Shown here: positions 8,601 to 16,578 of the stretch, one piece after another | Layout of the letters: the number at the start of each line of letters is the position of its first letter | Position numbering within the stretch: the stretch's first letter is position 1 | NCBI GenBank assembly: GCA_017516285.1 | Contig: JAFXDD010000033.1 | Span: 1-64,000 of the forward strand | Length of the DNA stretch: 64,000 nt | Direction of reading: 5' to 3' | DNA from: Lachnospiraceae bacterium | GTDB taxonomy: Bacteria > Bacillota_A > Clostridia > Lachnospirales > Lachnospiraceae | Made by a program: the position numbers and the translations under genes | The notes under the pieces: model-generated | The model's database searches: none | Told to the model about the DNA's origin: nothing | Seen by the model: only the letters and a program-made list of their open reading frames with translations

Positions 8601-9788
8601 GAAGATGAATATATTGAAGATGTTCCACTGAAAACGGAGCAGCTTGTCATTGAAAATACTGAATATGTGTACGGCATCGGAAATCATAAGTTTTATGTGA
8701 AAGCAGATGGTGATACAGAGCATGTGTTGACCGTTGTAGGCTATGTGGATGGTAAGGCTACGAATCAATATCAGGTAGATCGACTTTATTTGGTATCAGT
8801 GGCAGATGCTGTAAGCGAATGGTATCAGACAAGAATCCCGAAGGTAGATATTGAAGCGGGTGATAGGAATTTCACAAATATGCAGTTAGAGACAGGCGCG
8901 TCCATAGAGGATTTGAGTTTGCTCCTTCCAACATCTGCTATCGCATCCAGATTGCAGGAGTCCGTAAAAGTTCATATGGAACAGAGATTTGTTTTGACTG
9001 CAGAGACAGATGGAATTGAGATCTTGGTCTATCCCAGAGCAGGGGCAGAATTAGAGGATGAAGAATTTTATTCAGAAGAGAATGAAGACAAGCAAAATGC
9101 TATTACTTTGATTCCGGATGCGAAGGCTCCTGTAATAACCGGTATAGAGGCGCTGGAGAATGCGGGCAATATCGATATGACGGAAGAGAGCAAGGATTTT
9201 GTGATTAGAGCTACTGATGATGGTAGTGGAATCCAAAATTTGGTTGTGACGATCATCAATCAGGATAATCAGATGACCAGAACCTATACCTCTGATACGG
9301 GAGAACTTACCATCACAATGAAAAAAGATGATTACCTGTTCTTAGGCGATTTTGCTGTAACAGCAGAGGCAGTCGATAATGTGGGAAACATAGGTGATCA
9401 TGCGAGTGATAAACTGGCATTTACTCTGAAAGCAGAACTGGAGCGTGCAAGATTTCCTCACAATGGTAACTTTAAAGCCGGCGACGGAGCTGTGCTTACT
9501 ATTACCACTGGCGGTTATGCTGATAAGGTTGTTGTAAGATTTCCGGATGAACTTTTGGCGTTAAACCCAGAGTTGAATAAAGAATATGTGTATGAGTTTC
9601 CGGAGGCAATTAAGACAGAAATATATGAGTTTAATATTCCTCTGGGGACACCGAGTGGTAACTACACAATAGAGGTAGAAGCTTGGAAGAATGGAAGAAA
9701 ACTGACCGAGGAACTGCAGTTGCCGGTAAGGACAATAGGAAGTATCATCGAGGAATTTAGAACTAGAATCAGAGATAACGGAGTGTAA
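5694..9788 (+). CDS. Large secreted adhesin-like protein with InlB repeats and glycine-rich domain
   Basis: 1,364 residues from the ATG at 5694 (GGAAGGGAGG upstream). The N-terminus is a signal peptide cut near SFAAA (residue 25). A Cys-paired zinc-ribbon-like segment (CADC ... CPHC, about 139-178) follows, then two InlB B-type repeats (about 245-295 with FAGWNTAPDGSG, and 390-445 with VGWYDDP). A glycine-rich domain (about 520-655) begins TLTAYGAKGA and resembles the glycine-rich domain family of ALK/LTK receptors. A His/Cys-rich part (about 656-790, HSHSDACGYHTHSG, CIQCG, CQKCG) and several Ig-like beta domains complete it. No C-terminal anchor or LPXTG is visible. As the largest product of the Tad operon it is probably the exported or pilus-tip adhesin, which is inference. 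Confidence 0.7.
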   Translation: MKLFLRKFMLVLAMCLMLTPITSFAAASTSEMDKFPNVTLSPDGSERAWTTDLWDKTNERLPWQYTVDMNAESSIGELGAGEHYYGKQAVGSVTIGKWVVMHTPGQCIHDTPTKDTFAGFNYRNEICHSYYNNGWFAYCADCGDLIAHMLIYAKESTVRQITSMPASSIYVYQCPHCTHLEQGASYQHYCVAISSNKYRVTYRPNAPEDSNVAGYMAPTMHIYDNSTTYNGEPVSEIGYTDTALRKNSYTCTGYIFAGWNTAPDGSGRSFADEQEVLNLTTEDNGIVKLYAQWVKAESTLLLDAAGGTYNGQPVYVQRQKYDTSYKVDNKLIAPPIGYKVSFQTNGGTAIDSITTTKSFTHWEIQAGFKGEFKNNVYRFLGDHGNQDRLKAQYINDAFKLPDCTGSNTSLVGWYDDPGLGDESFVGKPGDELTVEKDTVLYAKWATLTLWAYDDYDSHGGVGAVDLEWEQKDGKSKYYRLYQSEDKVTWREIFSGSDIQSNVSIEKTYNTGSQGTTYKIPYTGYYTLTAYGAKGADYSSTYTGGKGGSVTATYWLQQGDVITVYPGTAGDGLNGGTNGNGVNGGTSSTSYGRGGGAATQIYLTRNGVKTLLITAGGGGGANAGNSGGNGGTGGGNTTSAGANGVGAGGGGYVGGLCGEFSYHSHSDACGYHTHSGNTTSGGICYSPKVCGGNLVQTEWQEIGGWYGHWDEDGSGICIQCGYNYGLYGNEAVHAWYYGEDKWTCQKCGRETTDDTGTCRKTTYYLSCSASEGYQCGKTTETIDSYKASVGGTNYSETGYGRKSATLKVGTNNGAGKVLISSEDIGYLEATKLNDVLAKDKAAPGAIPGYEETLSAEDVIRITVEKPDDYGTLYYHRAESYAAGTINKLVDSNITENTLVSGVVGYRYYVDGNATGVVTGTNSITYTNKVDVGMMDTVRYLHIAAVDVAGNIGPTKNIQIKAKEDGSDIEIEDEYIEDVPLKTEQLVIENTEYVYGIGNHKFYVKADGDTEHVLTVVGYVDGKATNQYQVDRLYLVSVADAVSEWYQTRIPKVDIEAGDRNFTNMQLETGASIEDLSLLLPTSAIASRLQESVKVHMEQRFVLTAETDGIEILVYPRAGAELEDEEFYSEENEDKQNAITLIPDAKAPVITGIEALENAGNIDMTEESKDFVIRATDDGSGIQNLVVTIINQDNQMTRTYTSDTGELTITMKKDDYLFLGDFAVTAEAVDNVGNIGDHASDKLAFTLKAELERARFPHNGNFKAGDGAVLTITTGGYADKVVVRFPDELLALNPELNKEYVYEFPEAIKTEIYEFNIPLGTPSGNYTIEVEAWKNGRKLTEELQLPVRTIGSIIEEFRTRIRDNGV

Positions 9789-9789
9789 C

Positions 9790-10263
9790 ATGAGAGAGAT
9801 ATTGTTTATATCATGTATTCTGGCAGTCACGGTCTATTTGGCCGTGACTGCATGGGAAGATTATAAAACATGTGAGGTTACAAGGTGGAAGCACTTGGTT
9901 GGAGGTGTTCCGGCACTGTTGTATTTTTTTCTAAATTGTAATCGCTATAGCATAGAGGAGAACATTGCAGTGATTTTCTTCGCTGTACTATATATGGTCG
10001 TAGGTTGTGCAGGTATATATGGCTTTGCGGATGGATTGGTGTTAGGTATTCTCACATTGTTCTTTGGGAGTGTTGGAGGACTTTGGGGAAGTGGAACTGT
10101 AGTACTGATCATGGTAATCGCTGCATTTTCTTTTTTGAGCTGTCATGTAGTAAACGGTGTAGTGAAACGTAAAAAAATATTTGTAAATATGGCAGGAGCC
10201 TTAATTCCTCATATTTGCGTGGGATACGTTGTGGTGCTACTTATTGTTGCATTATATGTGTGA
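9790..10263 (+). CDS. A24 prepilin peptidase (TadV/CpaA-like) of the first Tad locus
   Basis: 157 residues and about six membrane helices. Two conserved Asp regions of aspartic prepilin peptidases are visible: AWEDYKTCEVTRWKH (about residue 24) and GFADGLVLG (about 78). It cuts the leader from Flp-type prepilins on the cytoplasmic side of the membrane. It starts one base after the adhesin gene stop. A second, different peptidase of this family is encoded at 19596, so each Tad segment has its own. The unusual KDAG leaders in this operon make it the most likely cognate enzyme. Confidence 0.75.
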   Translation: MREILFISCILAVTVYLAVTAWEDYKTCEVTRWKHLVGGVPALLYFFLNCNRYSIEENIAVIFFAVLYMVVGCAGIYGFADGLVLGILTLFFGSVGGLWGSGTVVLIMVIAAFSFLSCHVVNGVVKRKKIFVNMAGALIPHICVGYVVVLLIVALYV

Positions 10264-10302
10264 CGGAATGGTTTGAAGCGTCAGTAGGAAGGAGGGAGAT
10301 AT

Positions 10303-10863
10303 ATGCCAAAACTGAGCTTTATTGATGAATATGGGAACTTGAGACCGGAAAAAAGGCTTGATGTCATATTGGACCATTTTCGAGATTTTCCCTCCATAAT
10401 CGAGGGTCATAAGAAAATTTTGGTGTTAAAAATTAAAAATGAGCGCGATTATTTGCATAAACCACAGAAGGACGAGTTGGGTACCGTGGTTTTGACAAGT
10501 CGGAAATCGGATCCGACTGCAAGACGAGCCGTTGATAATGTATATGTGGAAGAGTTGATTCGTAAGGGAGATGATATTTCGGAGCTGGTGCAGGGAATGG
10601 AACATGAAGACAAAAAGATGTTCTGCAGGCAATTCCATATTTTAATGAAGATGCAGGAAGAATATGCAATTTTAGAAAGTCAGCTTATGCTTATGAATGA
10701 CAATGATAAAAAGTTTTTTGAGCTATATTCTGACTGTGGACACGATTTCCAATATATTGCGGACCAGGAGGGAATTCTATACGACTCAGCAAGACGACGT
10801 GTATGGAAAATTCGCAAGGCTATCAAGAACAGCGCGATTGCTAATATGTCGAAAGAAATATAA
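10303..10863 (+). CDS. Possible HTH regulator at the end of the Tad operon
   Basis: 186 residues, charged and mainly helical, with no membrane segment. Residues 138-175 (HDFQYIADQEGILYDSARRRVWKIRKAI) have the spacing of a helix-turn-helix like sigma region 4. An AAGGAGGG site lies before the ATG. It follows the prepilin peptidase by 40 bases, so it may regulate the pilus operon, but I do not recognise its family. Its last codons carry one of three copies of ATATGTCG that surround the gene end. It could alternatively belong to the neighbouring recombinase module. Confidence 0.45.
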   Translation: MPKLSFIDEYGNLRPEKRLDVILDHFRDFPSIIEGHKKILVLKIKNERDYLHKPQKDELGTVVLTSRKSDPTARRAVDNVYVEELIRKGDDISELVQGMEHEDKKMFCRQFHILMKMQEEYAILESQLMLMNDNDKKFFELYSDCGHDFQYIADQEGILYDSARRRVWKIRKAIKNSAIANMSKEI

Positions 10864-10913
10864 AAGGCGACATATCATATCGATAAAGTCCTAAACTGGG
10901 CGTTGATATGTCG
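10844..10913. repeat. Three ATATGTCG motifs forming inverted and direct repeats
   Basis: ATATGTCG occurs at 10844-10851 and 10906-10913 and inverted (CGACATAT) at 10868-10875. The last two extend to a perfect 10-bp inverted repeat, CGACATATCA at 10868-10877 and TGATATGTCG at 10904-10913. It could be a regulator site, a recombinase binding site or a weak stem-loop. No T-run follows. Confidence 0.5.
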
Positions 10914-10967
10914 AGAAAGAAGTTATTTGCAGAGTTAAAATGTAGATAATAAGAAATGGATTCGTGG

Positions 10968-10977
10968 TATTTTACGG
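10968..10977. repeat. Left copy of 10-bp direct repeat flanking the recombinase module
   Basis: TATTTTACGG here recurs at 17024-17033. The two copies bracket the regulator and recombinase genes, as expected for an attachment-site core left by site-specific integration. Ten bases in A+T-rich DNA can also match by chance. Confidence 0.3.
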
Positions 10978-11068
10978 AACCATCCTCTAATTGAAGCGAA
11001 GGAGACTTGTCTTATGTATTGCATGATTCATAAATGCACTCAATATAGCAAAAATGACAGTATAAACT

Positions 11069-11098
11069 ACGTGGCAGAGCACGTATACTCTGCCACGT
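11069..11098. repeat. Perfect 11-bp inverted repeat at the 3' side of the repressor gene
   Basis: ACGTGGCAGAG (11069-11079) pairs with CTCTGCCACGT (11088-11098) around an 8-base loop. It lies 10 bases beyond the stop of the minus-strand regulator, so it may end that transcript, although no clear T-tract follows on either strand. A recombinase binding site is the alternative. Confidence 0.55.
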
Positions 11099-11108
11099 CC
11101 TTATGCCG

Positions 11109-11813
11109 TTATTTGGATAATAATAATTTGTCAATTGCGATTTTGTAGGGTAATGCTCTTGCCAACCAGCGTTCTTCCTGAATATCGAGTTCTGCTTCAT
11201 TTACAAGAATGATTGATACATTCATGTTGAGGTTTTCGGGGAGCTTATCCAGGTAGATTTCATATTCCTTACGAGAACAGGTAACAAAACTGATTTTATC
11301 GGACGCTTCTGCTTTTTGGAATAGCAATTTTAAATAATTGCCAGACAGCTGCTTGCGCATTTGTTCTTCGCTTTTTTGTGAAAGGAATTGAAAAAACCAC
11401 TGGAGGCGATCAGCATTATTAATCCGGATTGCCAAATCGTATTGCGAGCTTTCTGTAGAAGGGATGAGCTCATAGGAAAAACCATAGGCTTCTAACGCAG
11501 TGAGAATAGTCGCTTTTACAAATTTATCAGACTGTACGGTATCTACAGGTAGTGTGTATTCCGTAGTAGATTCGCTTTCGCTTATATAACCGCAGGCCTC
11601 TAAAAGTTCATGATAAGTAACGTTGTTTTCAGCATTAGAGGCAATTTTCTTTATGGTATCGATACTTGGTGGAGTGTCATATTTGTGGTTCAGTATGCGC
11701 GATAAATGAGCAGGAGAAATGCCAATAATGTCGGCAAATACCTTCTGCTGTCGGGAACCGATTGCTTTTTTGAGTAAAATGGAAAAGGTTGATTGATTAA
11801 AAGTTGTTTTCAT
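11109..11813 (-). CDS. Xre-type transcriptional regulator of the recombinase module
   Basis: 234 residues. The first 70 form an HTH_3/Xre domain: QKVFADIIGISPAHLSRILN gives the two helices, and PSIDTIKKIASNA the following helix. The remainder (about 95-230) is a mixed alpha/beta domain of unknown type. The gene is divergent from the recombinase operon, and both promoters carry copies of the same 16-bp inverted repeat. By analogy with many mobile-element repressors it probably represses itself and the recombinases. The ATG is preceded by AGAGGTG on the minus strand. What signal relieves it cannot be told from sequence. Confidence 0.7.
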   Translation of the reverse strand: MKTTFNQSTFSILLKKAIGSRQQKVFADIIGISPAHLSRILNHKYDTPPSIDTIKKIASNAENNVTYHELLEACGYISESESTTEYTLPVDTVQSDKFVKATILTALEAYGFSYELIPSTESSQYDLAIRINNADRLQWFFQFLSQKSEEQMRKQLSGNYLKLLFQKAEASDKISFVTCSRKEYEIYLDKLPENLNMNVSIILVNEAELDIQEERWLARALPYKIAIDKLLLSK

Positions 11814-11830
11814 GATGCACCTCTAAGAGA

Positions 11831-11859
11831 AATATAACACAAATTGATATACATGTCAA
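11831..11859 (-). promoter_or_regulatory. Promoter of the Xre regulator
   Basis: On the minus strand TTGACA (11859-11854), a 17-base spacer and TATATT (11836-11831) form a near-consensus vegetative promoter. The -35 box lies inside operator copy 1. Confidence 0.75.
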
Positions 11860-11945
11860 ATGTGGTGCATTTGAATTGATGTGGAAATGATGGAAAATGA
11901 TATAATTGATATGAATATCAACTAAATAATTGACATTTATATCAA
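11844..11945. promoter_or_regulatory. Three copies of a 16-bp operator between divergent promoters
   Basis: Three inverted repeats fit TTGAYATNNATRTCAA: TTGATATACATGTCAA at 11844-11859, TTGATATGAATATCAA at 11906-11921 and TTGACATTTATATCAA at 11930-11945. Copies 1 and 3 cover the -35 box and spacer of the leftward and rightward promoters. Centres are 62 and 24 bp apart. The obvious ligand is the Xre protein encoded next to them. Confidence 0.75.
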
Positions 11946-11958
11946 TTCTGTGTATAGT
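11930..11958 (+). promoter_or_regulatory. Promoter of the recombinase operon
   Basis: TTGACA (11930-11935), 17-base spacer, TATAGT (11953-11958). The first gene starts at 11989, giving a leader of about 25 bases. Operator copy 3 overlaps the -35 box and the spacer. Confidence 0.8.
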
Positions 11959-11988
11959 GTGTATATAGTGGTGAGAAAGGAGGGCAAG

Positions 11989-13107
11989 ATGAATCCATAT
12001 TATGTAGATAGTATTCAAGATGGGAAGAACATATATTATATGATCCGTTATCAGGAAGATATGACGATAGTTTCATGTCCTACAAAATATTTGATGCATA
12101 AAACGAAATCAAATCGCTCTCCTAACACTGTAAAGAGAATCGCTTTTTCGTTGTCATATTATTTGACTTACTTGGAAGAGATCGGCATGGTTCTTTCAGA
12201 TGTTTTTGAACTAAAGTACGATAAACAGCATTGCCACTTTACAGATTTCCTGCAGTGGCTAAAAAAGGGAAATCATAACCGGCATGAAAAGAAAAAAATA
12301 CCGAGTAATAATACATGCAACATATATTTGCAGGATGTATTTGGATGGTATCAATTTTTGGAGTTGCAGGAGGCAGAATTTGGGGACCTAAAAGTGTTAT
12401 CAAGCCATGTGGTATCTTTTACGAATGCCATCGGGGTACGGTTTAGTCTTGCTCGAAAAACCTTTAATGGATACTTAAAAGGCGAAGAACATATCGGTAG
12501 GACAATAGAAGAAGAAAATATCCTTATATTGCTGGAAAATTGCGCGAATGTGCGTGATCAGCTACTGATTCTGCTGTTGGCGGAAACGGGTTTTAGAATC
12601 GGAGAGATGTTGGGGATCCGTTACACTACGGATATTGATTACCCAAAACAGACCCTTAGAGTACAATACCGTGAAGATAATGACAATTTGGCACGAGCCA
12701 AATATGCAGAGTACCGCCGGGCTAAGATTAGTAAAGATACATTTGAGATATTGATGTTTTATTTGTCTGAATACCGGGAGTTGCTTAAAAATACGGACTA
12801 TCTATTTGTGACGATCTTCGGAGAAGATATGGGAAAGCCCTTAGATGTGAGTGCGGTATATTCCATGCTGGACCGGTTAGAAAAGAAGACGGGTATTACT
12901 GCAACGCCCCATATGCTGCGCCATTATTTTGCCAACGAAAGAAGAAATAATGGATGGGATATTGCACTGATATCTAAGGCGTTAGGCCATAAGCATATTT
13001 CGACAACTGAGAAATATCTGAATATCGGTACGGATGAGTTAATCGAAGCTACGGATGAGTATTACAAAAAGAATAAGAGTTTATTTATGACAGACCAGCT
13101 TGTATAA
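11989..13107 (+). CDS. Tyrosine recombinase 1 (TnpA/RitA-like)
   Basis: 372 residues from the ATG at 11989, 6 bases after AAAGGAGGG; this is 13 codons downstream of the earliest possible start, which would overlap the promoter. The N-terminal half is a SAM-like core-binding domain. The catalytic half has all expected residues: Arg in ETGFRIGEM, Lys in RRAKIS, HMLRHYF, LGHKH and a Tyr in TTEKYL. It cuts and rejoins DNA through a 3'-phosphotyrosine. Length is close to Tn554 TnpA. It is first of four co-directional genes, under the operator-covered promoter. Confidence 0.82.
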   Translation: MNPYYVDSIQDGKNIYYMIRYQEDMTIVSCPTKYLMHKTKSNRSPNTVKRIAFSLSYYLTYLEEIGMVLSDVFELKYDKQHCHFTDFLQWLKKGNHNRHEKKKIPSNNTCNIYLQDVFGWYQFLELQEAEFGDLKVLSSHVVSFTNAIGVRFSLARKTFNGYLKGEEHIGRTIEEENILILLENCANVRDQLLILLLAETGFRIGEMLGIRYTTDIDYPKQTLRVQYREDNDNLARAKYAEYRRAKISKDTFEILMFYLSEYRELLKNTDYLFVTIFGEDMGKPLDVSAVYSMLDRLEKKTGITATPHMLRHYFANERRNNGWDIALISKALGHKHISTTEKYLNIGTDELIEATDEYYKKNKSLFMTDQLV

Positions 13108-13122
13108 ACGGGAGGTGATAAG

Positions 13123-15096
13123 ATGCCGGCTGCAGTAATACGTTTTGATATGCGCGAGCATATTCAGGAATTATATGGCCAATTAGATATGTGTCCTCAT
13201 GTACAGGGAAGGATGCGAACAGTAGTGGAGGACTATCTGTTGCAGGCCGGCATTTATTCGTTGGCGGAAGTGGATGCCCAGGTACAGTACGATTATAGGG
13301 ATTATGTAAGAAGTATTCCTGGTATGAGCGAAAGGCAAAGTTTGTGTTATCAGTCCTCTTTGGAGTTGCATGTCTTATATTATTTCATGCCGGAATACAG
13401 TGGTCTAATTGAAGAAATCAATAATTATAAGGAATTGAGCACGCATAAATGGAATAAGGTGGTTCACTATCTTATGCTGTGTGGGATTCATCAACTGAAA
13501 GATATTGATTACTCTGTAAGAGTGGGGTTTGGAGAGTACTTAGAAAATATTCAATACCCGAAAGTGGAAGAGATGCTGAAGGTACTGGATTGGTTAAAAC
13601 TGCATTCTATTGAGAAAATCAATAAAGCTCGTCCCATAAAGCAATTTAAGTTGACGTTTAAAGAAGATGTTGTGTATTTGGGATACCACCCAGATTATGA
13701 AACCGCAATGAATTTTTATTATATTCGGGATAAAGAGGAACTGGTTTTTGATTTCTCTTTGCCCGCGCCGGTATTGATGAAGCGCCAGTTTTTCTTGATG
13801 CTAAACTATGCTTTAGAACGAGAGGCGAATAGAAAAAATCGAAGAGAGCTTTATATCGTGCCGTTGAAGAAATTTTATATGTATTGCGTAGAAAATGGTA
13901 TTGAAGATGTTGAAAGGCTGGAATATGAGGATATTTTAGGTTTTCGACAGAGCATGGACGGTAATGTGGGTACAAAGACCGATATATATATGCAGATTGT
14001 GGATAACATCAGGAAATATCTATTTCTCAACGCTACAAAGACAAACTGGGATGCGAATGTTTGGTATATGGAGAGATTTTGTTTTAAGGGAGATCGAATG
14101 AACCCGGCGGCACAGGTAGATGCAATTCATTTTTATTTGGTCCGTAATAAAGAAAATCGTAAATTGTTGCAGGAATACATGAAGTATTGCATTGGTGTGA
14201 GTAGCAGAGCCATACATACAGTACGGAACGAGTACTATAACATATATAAATTTCTGCAGTATTGTGATGAGGCTGATATTGAGGCAAAGAAGCTTACGGC
14301 AAATGAATTTGAGGTCTATGCAAAAGGAATTGAGAACGAAGATATTCGTCCAGATACTTATAATTTAAAGATTGTTGATTTGGGTAAATTTTATCAGTTT
14401 CTGGTAACAAAAGGATATGCGCAAGAGGTACCGTTTACGGTTTCATACTATTTGAAAGCCACAGTGCAGGTTCATCATGATAGATCGGTGCCGGAAGATA
14501 CACAGATGAAACTATTAGCGCATTTAAAATATTTTCCGGAAGATATTCGATTAATGTATCTGAATTTGTGGTGCCTGGGACTTCGTGTTAATGAGGTTTG
14601 CTGTATCAAGGGGAATGCATATTTCTGGAAAGGCGAAGATGCCTGGATTAAAGTACATCAGTATAAGATGAAGACCGATAAGGTGATTCCTATTCCGGAG
14701 TATTTATACAAATTAATGAAACAGTATATCGAGAAGAATCATATTGGACCTGACGAATTTGTATTTAAGAGTGCAAAAGGAAGAGCTTATGATGCATTTA
14801 CCTTCTGCCACAACATGAAAGAGTGGTGTAAAAAATATGATATTTCATGTGGGGACTATATATTTCGATCTCATGATTATCGCCATACTGTAGGCACTAA
14901 TATGTACGATAATGGAGTCTCTTTACAGGCTGTCCGAGATTATCTAGGACACAAGGAAGAGGATATGACGAAGCAGTACTTAGATTATATCCCTGAAAAG
15001 ATTGATAAGGCAAACGAGGAATACTTCAAGGAAGGTTCAGGGTTGGCAAAGAAGATACGAATAAAAAATGGAGAGAAAAAACATGACGCTACATAA
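13123..15096 (+). CDS. Tyrosine recombinase 2 (TnpB-like, long)
   Basis: 657 residues, near the length of Tn554 TnpB (about 630) and much longer than XerC/D-type enzymes. The first 400 or so residues are a long DNA-binding and helical region with no motif I recognise. The C-terminal catalytic domain is complete: LRVNEV, KMKTDKV, HDYRHTVG, LGHKEED and Tyr in TKQYLDY. GGGAGGTGAT precedes the ATG by 4 bases. It starts 15 bases after recombinase 1 and its 3' end overlaps the start of recombinase 3, so the three are probably made together. Confidence 0.82.
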   Translation: MPAAVIRFDMREHIQELYGQLDMCPHVQGRMRTVVEDYLLQAGIYSLAEVDAQVQYDYRDYVRSIPGMSERQSLCYQSSLELHVLYYFMPEYSGLIEEINNYKELSTHKWNKVVHYLMLCGIHQLKDIDYSVRVGFGEYLENIQYPKVEEMLKVLDWLKLHSIEKINKARPIKQFKLTFKEDVVYLGYHPDYETAMNFYYIRDKEELVFDFSLPAPVLMKRQFFLMLNYALEREANRKNRRELYIVPLKKFYMYCVENGIEDVERLEYEDILGFRQSMDGNVGTKTDIYMQIVDNIRKYLFLNATKTNWDANVWYMERFCFKGDRMNPAAQVDAIHFYLVRNKENRKLLQEYMKYCIGVSSRAIHTVRNEYYNIYKFLQYCDEADIEAKKLTANEFEVYAKGIENEDIRPDTYNLKIVDLGKFYQFLVTKGYAQEVPFTVSYYLKATVQVHHDRSVPEDTQMKLLAHLKYFPEDIRLMYLNLWCLGLRVNEVCCIKGNAYFWKGEDAWIKVHQYKMKTDKVIPIPEYLYKLMKQYIEKNHIGPDEFVFKSAKGRAYDAFTFCHNMKEWCKKYDISCGDYIFRSHDYRHTVGTNMYDNGVSLQAVRDYLGHKEEDMTKQYLDYIPEKIDKANEEYFKEGSGLAKKIRIKNGEKKHDAT

Positions 15097-16576
15097 AATA
15101 TTTATTCATGATTTATATTGCTATGAAAATGCAAGTGATGAACAGAAAAGTAATAAGCTGGTTAGCCCTAATAGATATTTTGATCTGCATAAATTACCAT
15201 CAAATGGTTTGCGTGAGGAACTGTGTGAGTATATCTACCACAGAGGTGAGGTGCTTTCGCTGAGTAGTATACGCTCAGAGTTTTGGCCGTACAATGTTTT
15301 GTGCAAGTTTCTAACAGAACGCTATCCAAATATGAATAGCATTTTGGATGAAGAATTAGAGGTACTTATCAGGAAACTGCGGGGATGGATGTTGAGCAAC
15401 GGATATAATCTGACCAAGAAAAGCAAATCCCCGCAGTACAGTGAGGCTAAAATCTGTAATAGTGATGTGGTCATTTATTTAAGACGGTTTTATGAATATA
15501 TGATTCCGGAGCTGGATATTCCAGAGACAGAAAAAGATATATGGGTCATTAGTAAATTGGAAATGCCGGTAAATAATAATCCGGTCCATCCAATGCTTTC
15601 TTTAAATTTCAAACCTCTTGTGCAGGAGAAGTTGCGCAAGGAAGTGAAAACAGCAAGCAAAATGAATTTGACATATTTGGCTGTACAAACGGTGGGACAA
15701 CAGATTAGAGCCGTAAAACGCTTTTCTGAGTTTTTGAACAGAGAATACCCGCAAGTGGAGTCCTTGACGGAAATTGATAGGGTGATATTGGAGGACTATC
15801 TTATATATGTAAATACTGAGGTAGAAGATAAAAAATCCTTTCAATCAGAACTGAAAAGCTTAAAAAGTTTGTTTGATATTGTGGGGAAAATAGAGGAATG
15901 TAAGGTGTTATGTAATTTGTTTTTGCCGGATGATATAGCAAAGGGAAATGCATTGCCTCAATATAAGTCGTATTCTGATCAAGAACTTGTGAGGTTAAAT
16001 GCAGCCATTGTAAAGATGGATGAGCAGGTGGCACGGGTACTGATTCTTCACCAGATGTTAGGAACGCGAATATCTGAAACACTGACACTGGAACAGGATT
16101 GTCTTGTGAAAATAAATAAGCACTGGCATGTCAAGGCATATCAGCATAAAACTTTTAAACCAATATATAAGCCTGCAAATGAGGATGTAATTAAGCTGAT
16201 TAAAAAGTCCATTGAATATACCAATGATAATTTCGGAGAACAAAAATACGTATTTGTTTACGATAAGGATCCGTCCCAACCGATGAGGTATGGAAAAATT
16301 CAATATCGTATTATGGCAATGGTGCAAGAGAGGCAGCTACGTGATGATGAGGGTAATTTATTTGGTGTAGGTACACATACTTTTCGTCATAGTTACGGCA
16401 GGAAGCTTACAGAGATGAATGTGGATGATCAGACAATTGCAAAGCTGTTAGGTCATGCAAATACAAGTAGTGTTAAATATTATCGTAAATATGGTAATCA
16501 GGCGTTAGCGGATGCAACAAGAGATGTGAGACGGTCAATGGACGAAATATTAGGAGCGTTTGGAGAGGAGTGGTAA
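15083..16576 (+). CDS. Tyrosine recombinase 3
   Basis: About 497 residues from the ATG at 15083 (GGAGAG 7 bases upstream; an ATG at 15068 is possible). It overlaps recombinase 2 by 14 bases, which implies coupled translation. The catalytic residues are intact: Arg in LGTRISETL, Lys in YQHKTFKP, HTFRHSYG, LGHANTSS and Tyr in VKYYRKY. The N-terminal 280 residues are helical. Tn554 has only two recombinases, whereas recombinase-in-trio elements have three. Here a third enzyme is inserted between the TnpB-like and TnpC-like genes. Confidence 0.82.
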   Translation: MTLHKIFIHDLYCYENASDEQKSNKLVSPNRYFDLHKLPSNGLREELCEYIYHRGEVLSLSSIRSEFWPYNVLCKFLTERYPNMNSILDEELEVLIRKLRGWMLSNGYNLTKKSKSPQYSEAKICNSDVVIYLRRFYEYMIPELDIPETEKDIWVISKLEMPVNNNPVHPMLSLNFKPLVQEKLRKEVKTASKMNLTYLAVQTVGQQIRAVKRFSEFLNREYPQVESLTEIDRVILEDYLIYVNTEVEDKKSFQSELKSLKSLFDIVGKIEECKVLCNLFLPDDIAKGNALPQYKSYSDQELVRLNAAIVKMDEQVARVLILHQMLGTRISETLTLEQDCLVKINKHWHVKAYQHKTFKPIYKPANEDVIKLIKKSIEYTNDNFGEQKYVFVYDKDPSQPMRYGKIQYRIMAMVQERQLRDDEGNLFGVGTHTFRHSYGRKLTEMNVDDQTIAKLLGHANTSSVKYYRKYGNQALADATRDVRRSMDEILGAFGEEW

Positions 16577-16578
16577 TC

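Noticed and set aside
11014..11148. 44-codon plus-strand frame after a GAAGGAG site, overlapping the 3' end of the Xre gene
   Set aside because: It has a fair ribosome site, but the product has no recognisable features and overlaps a convergent gene. Support is too weak to annotate.
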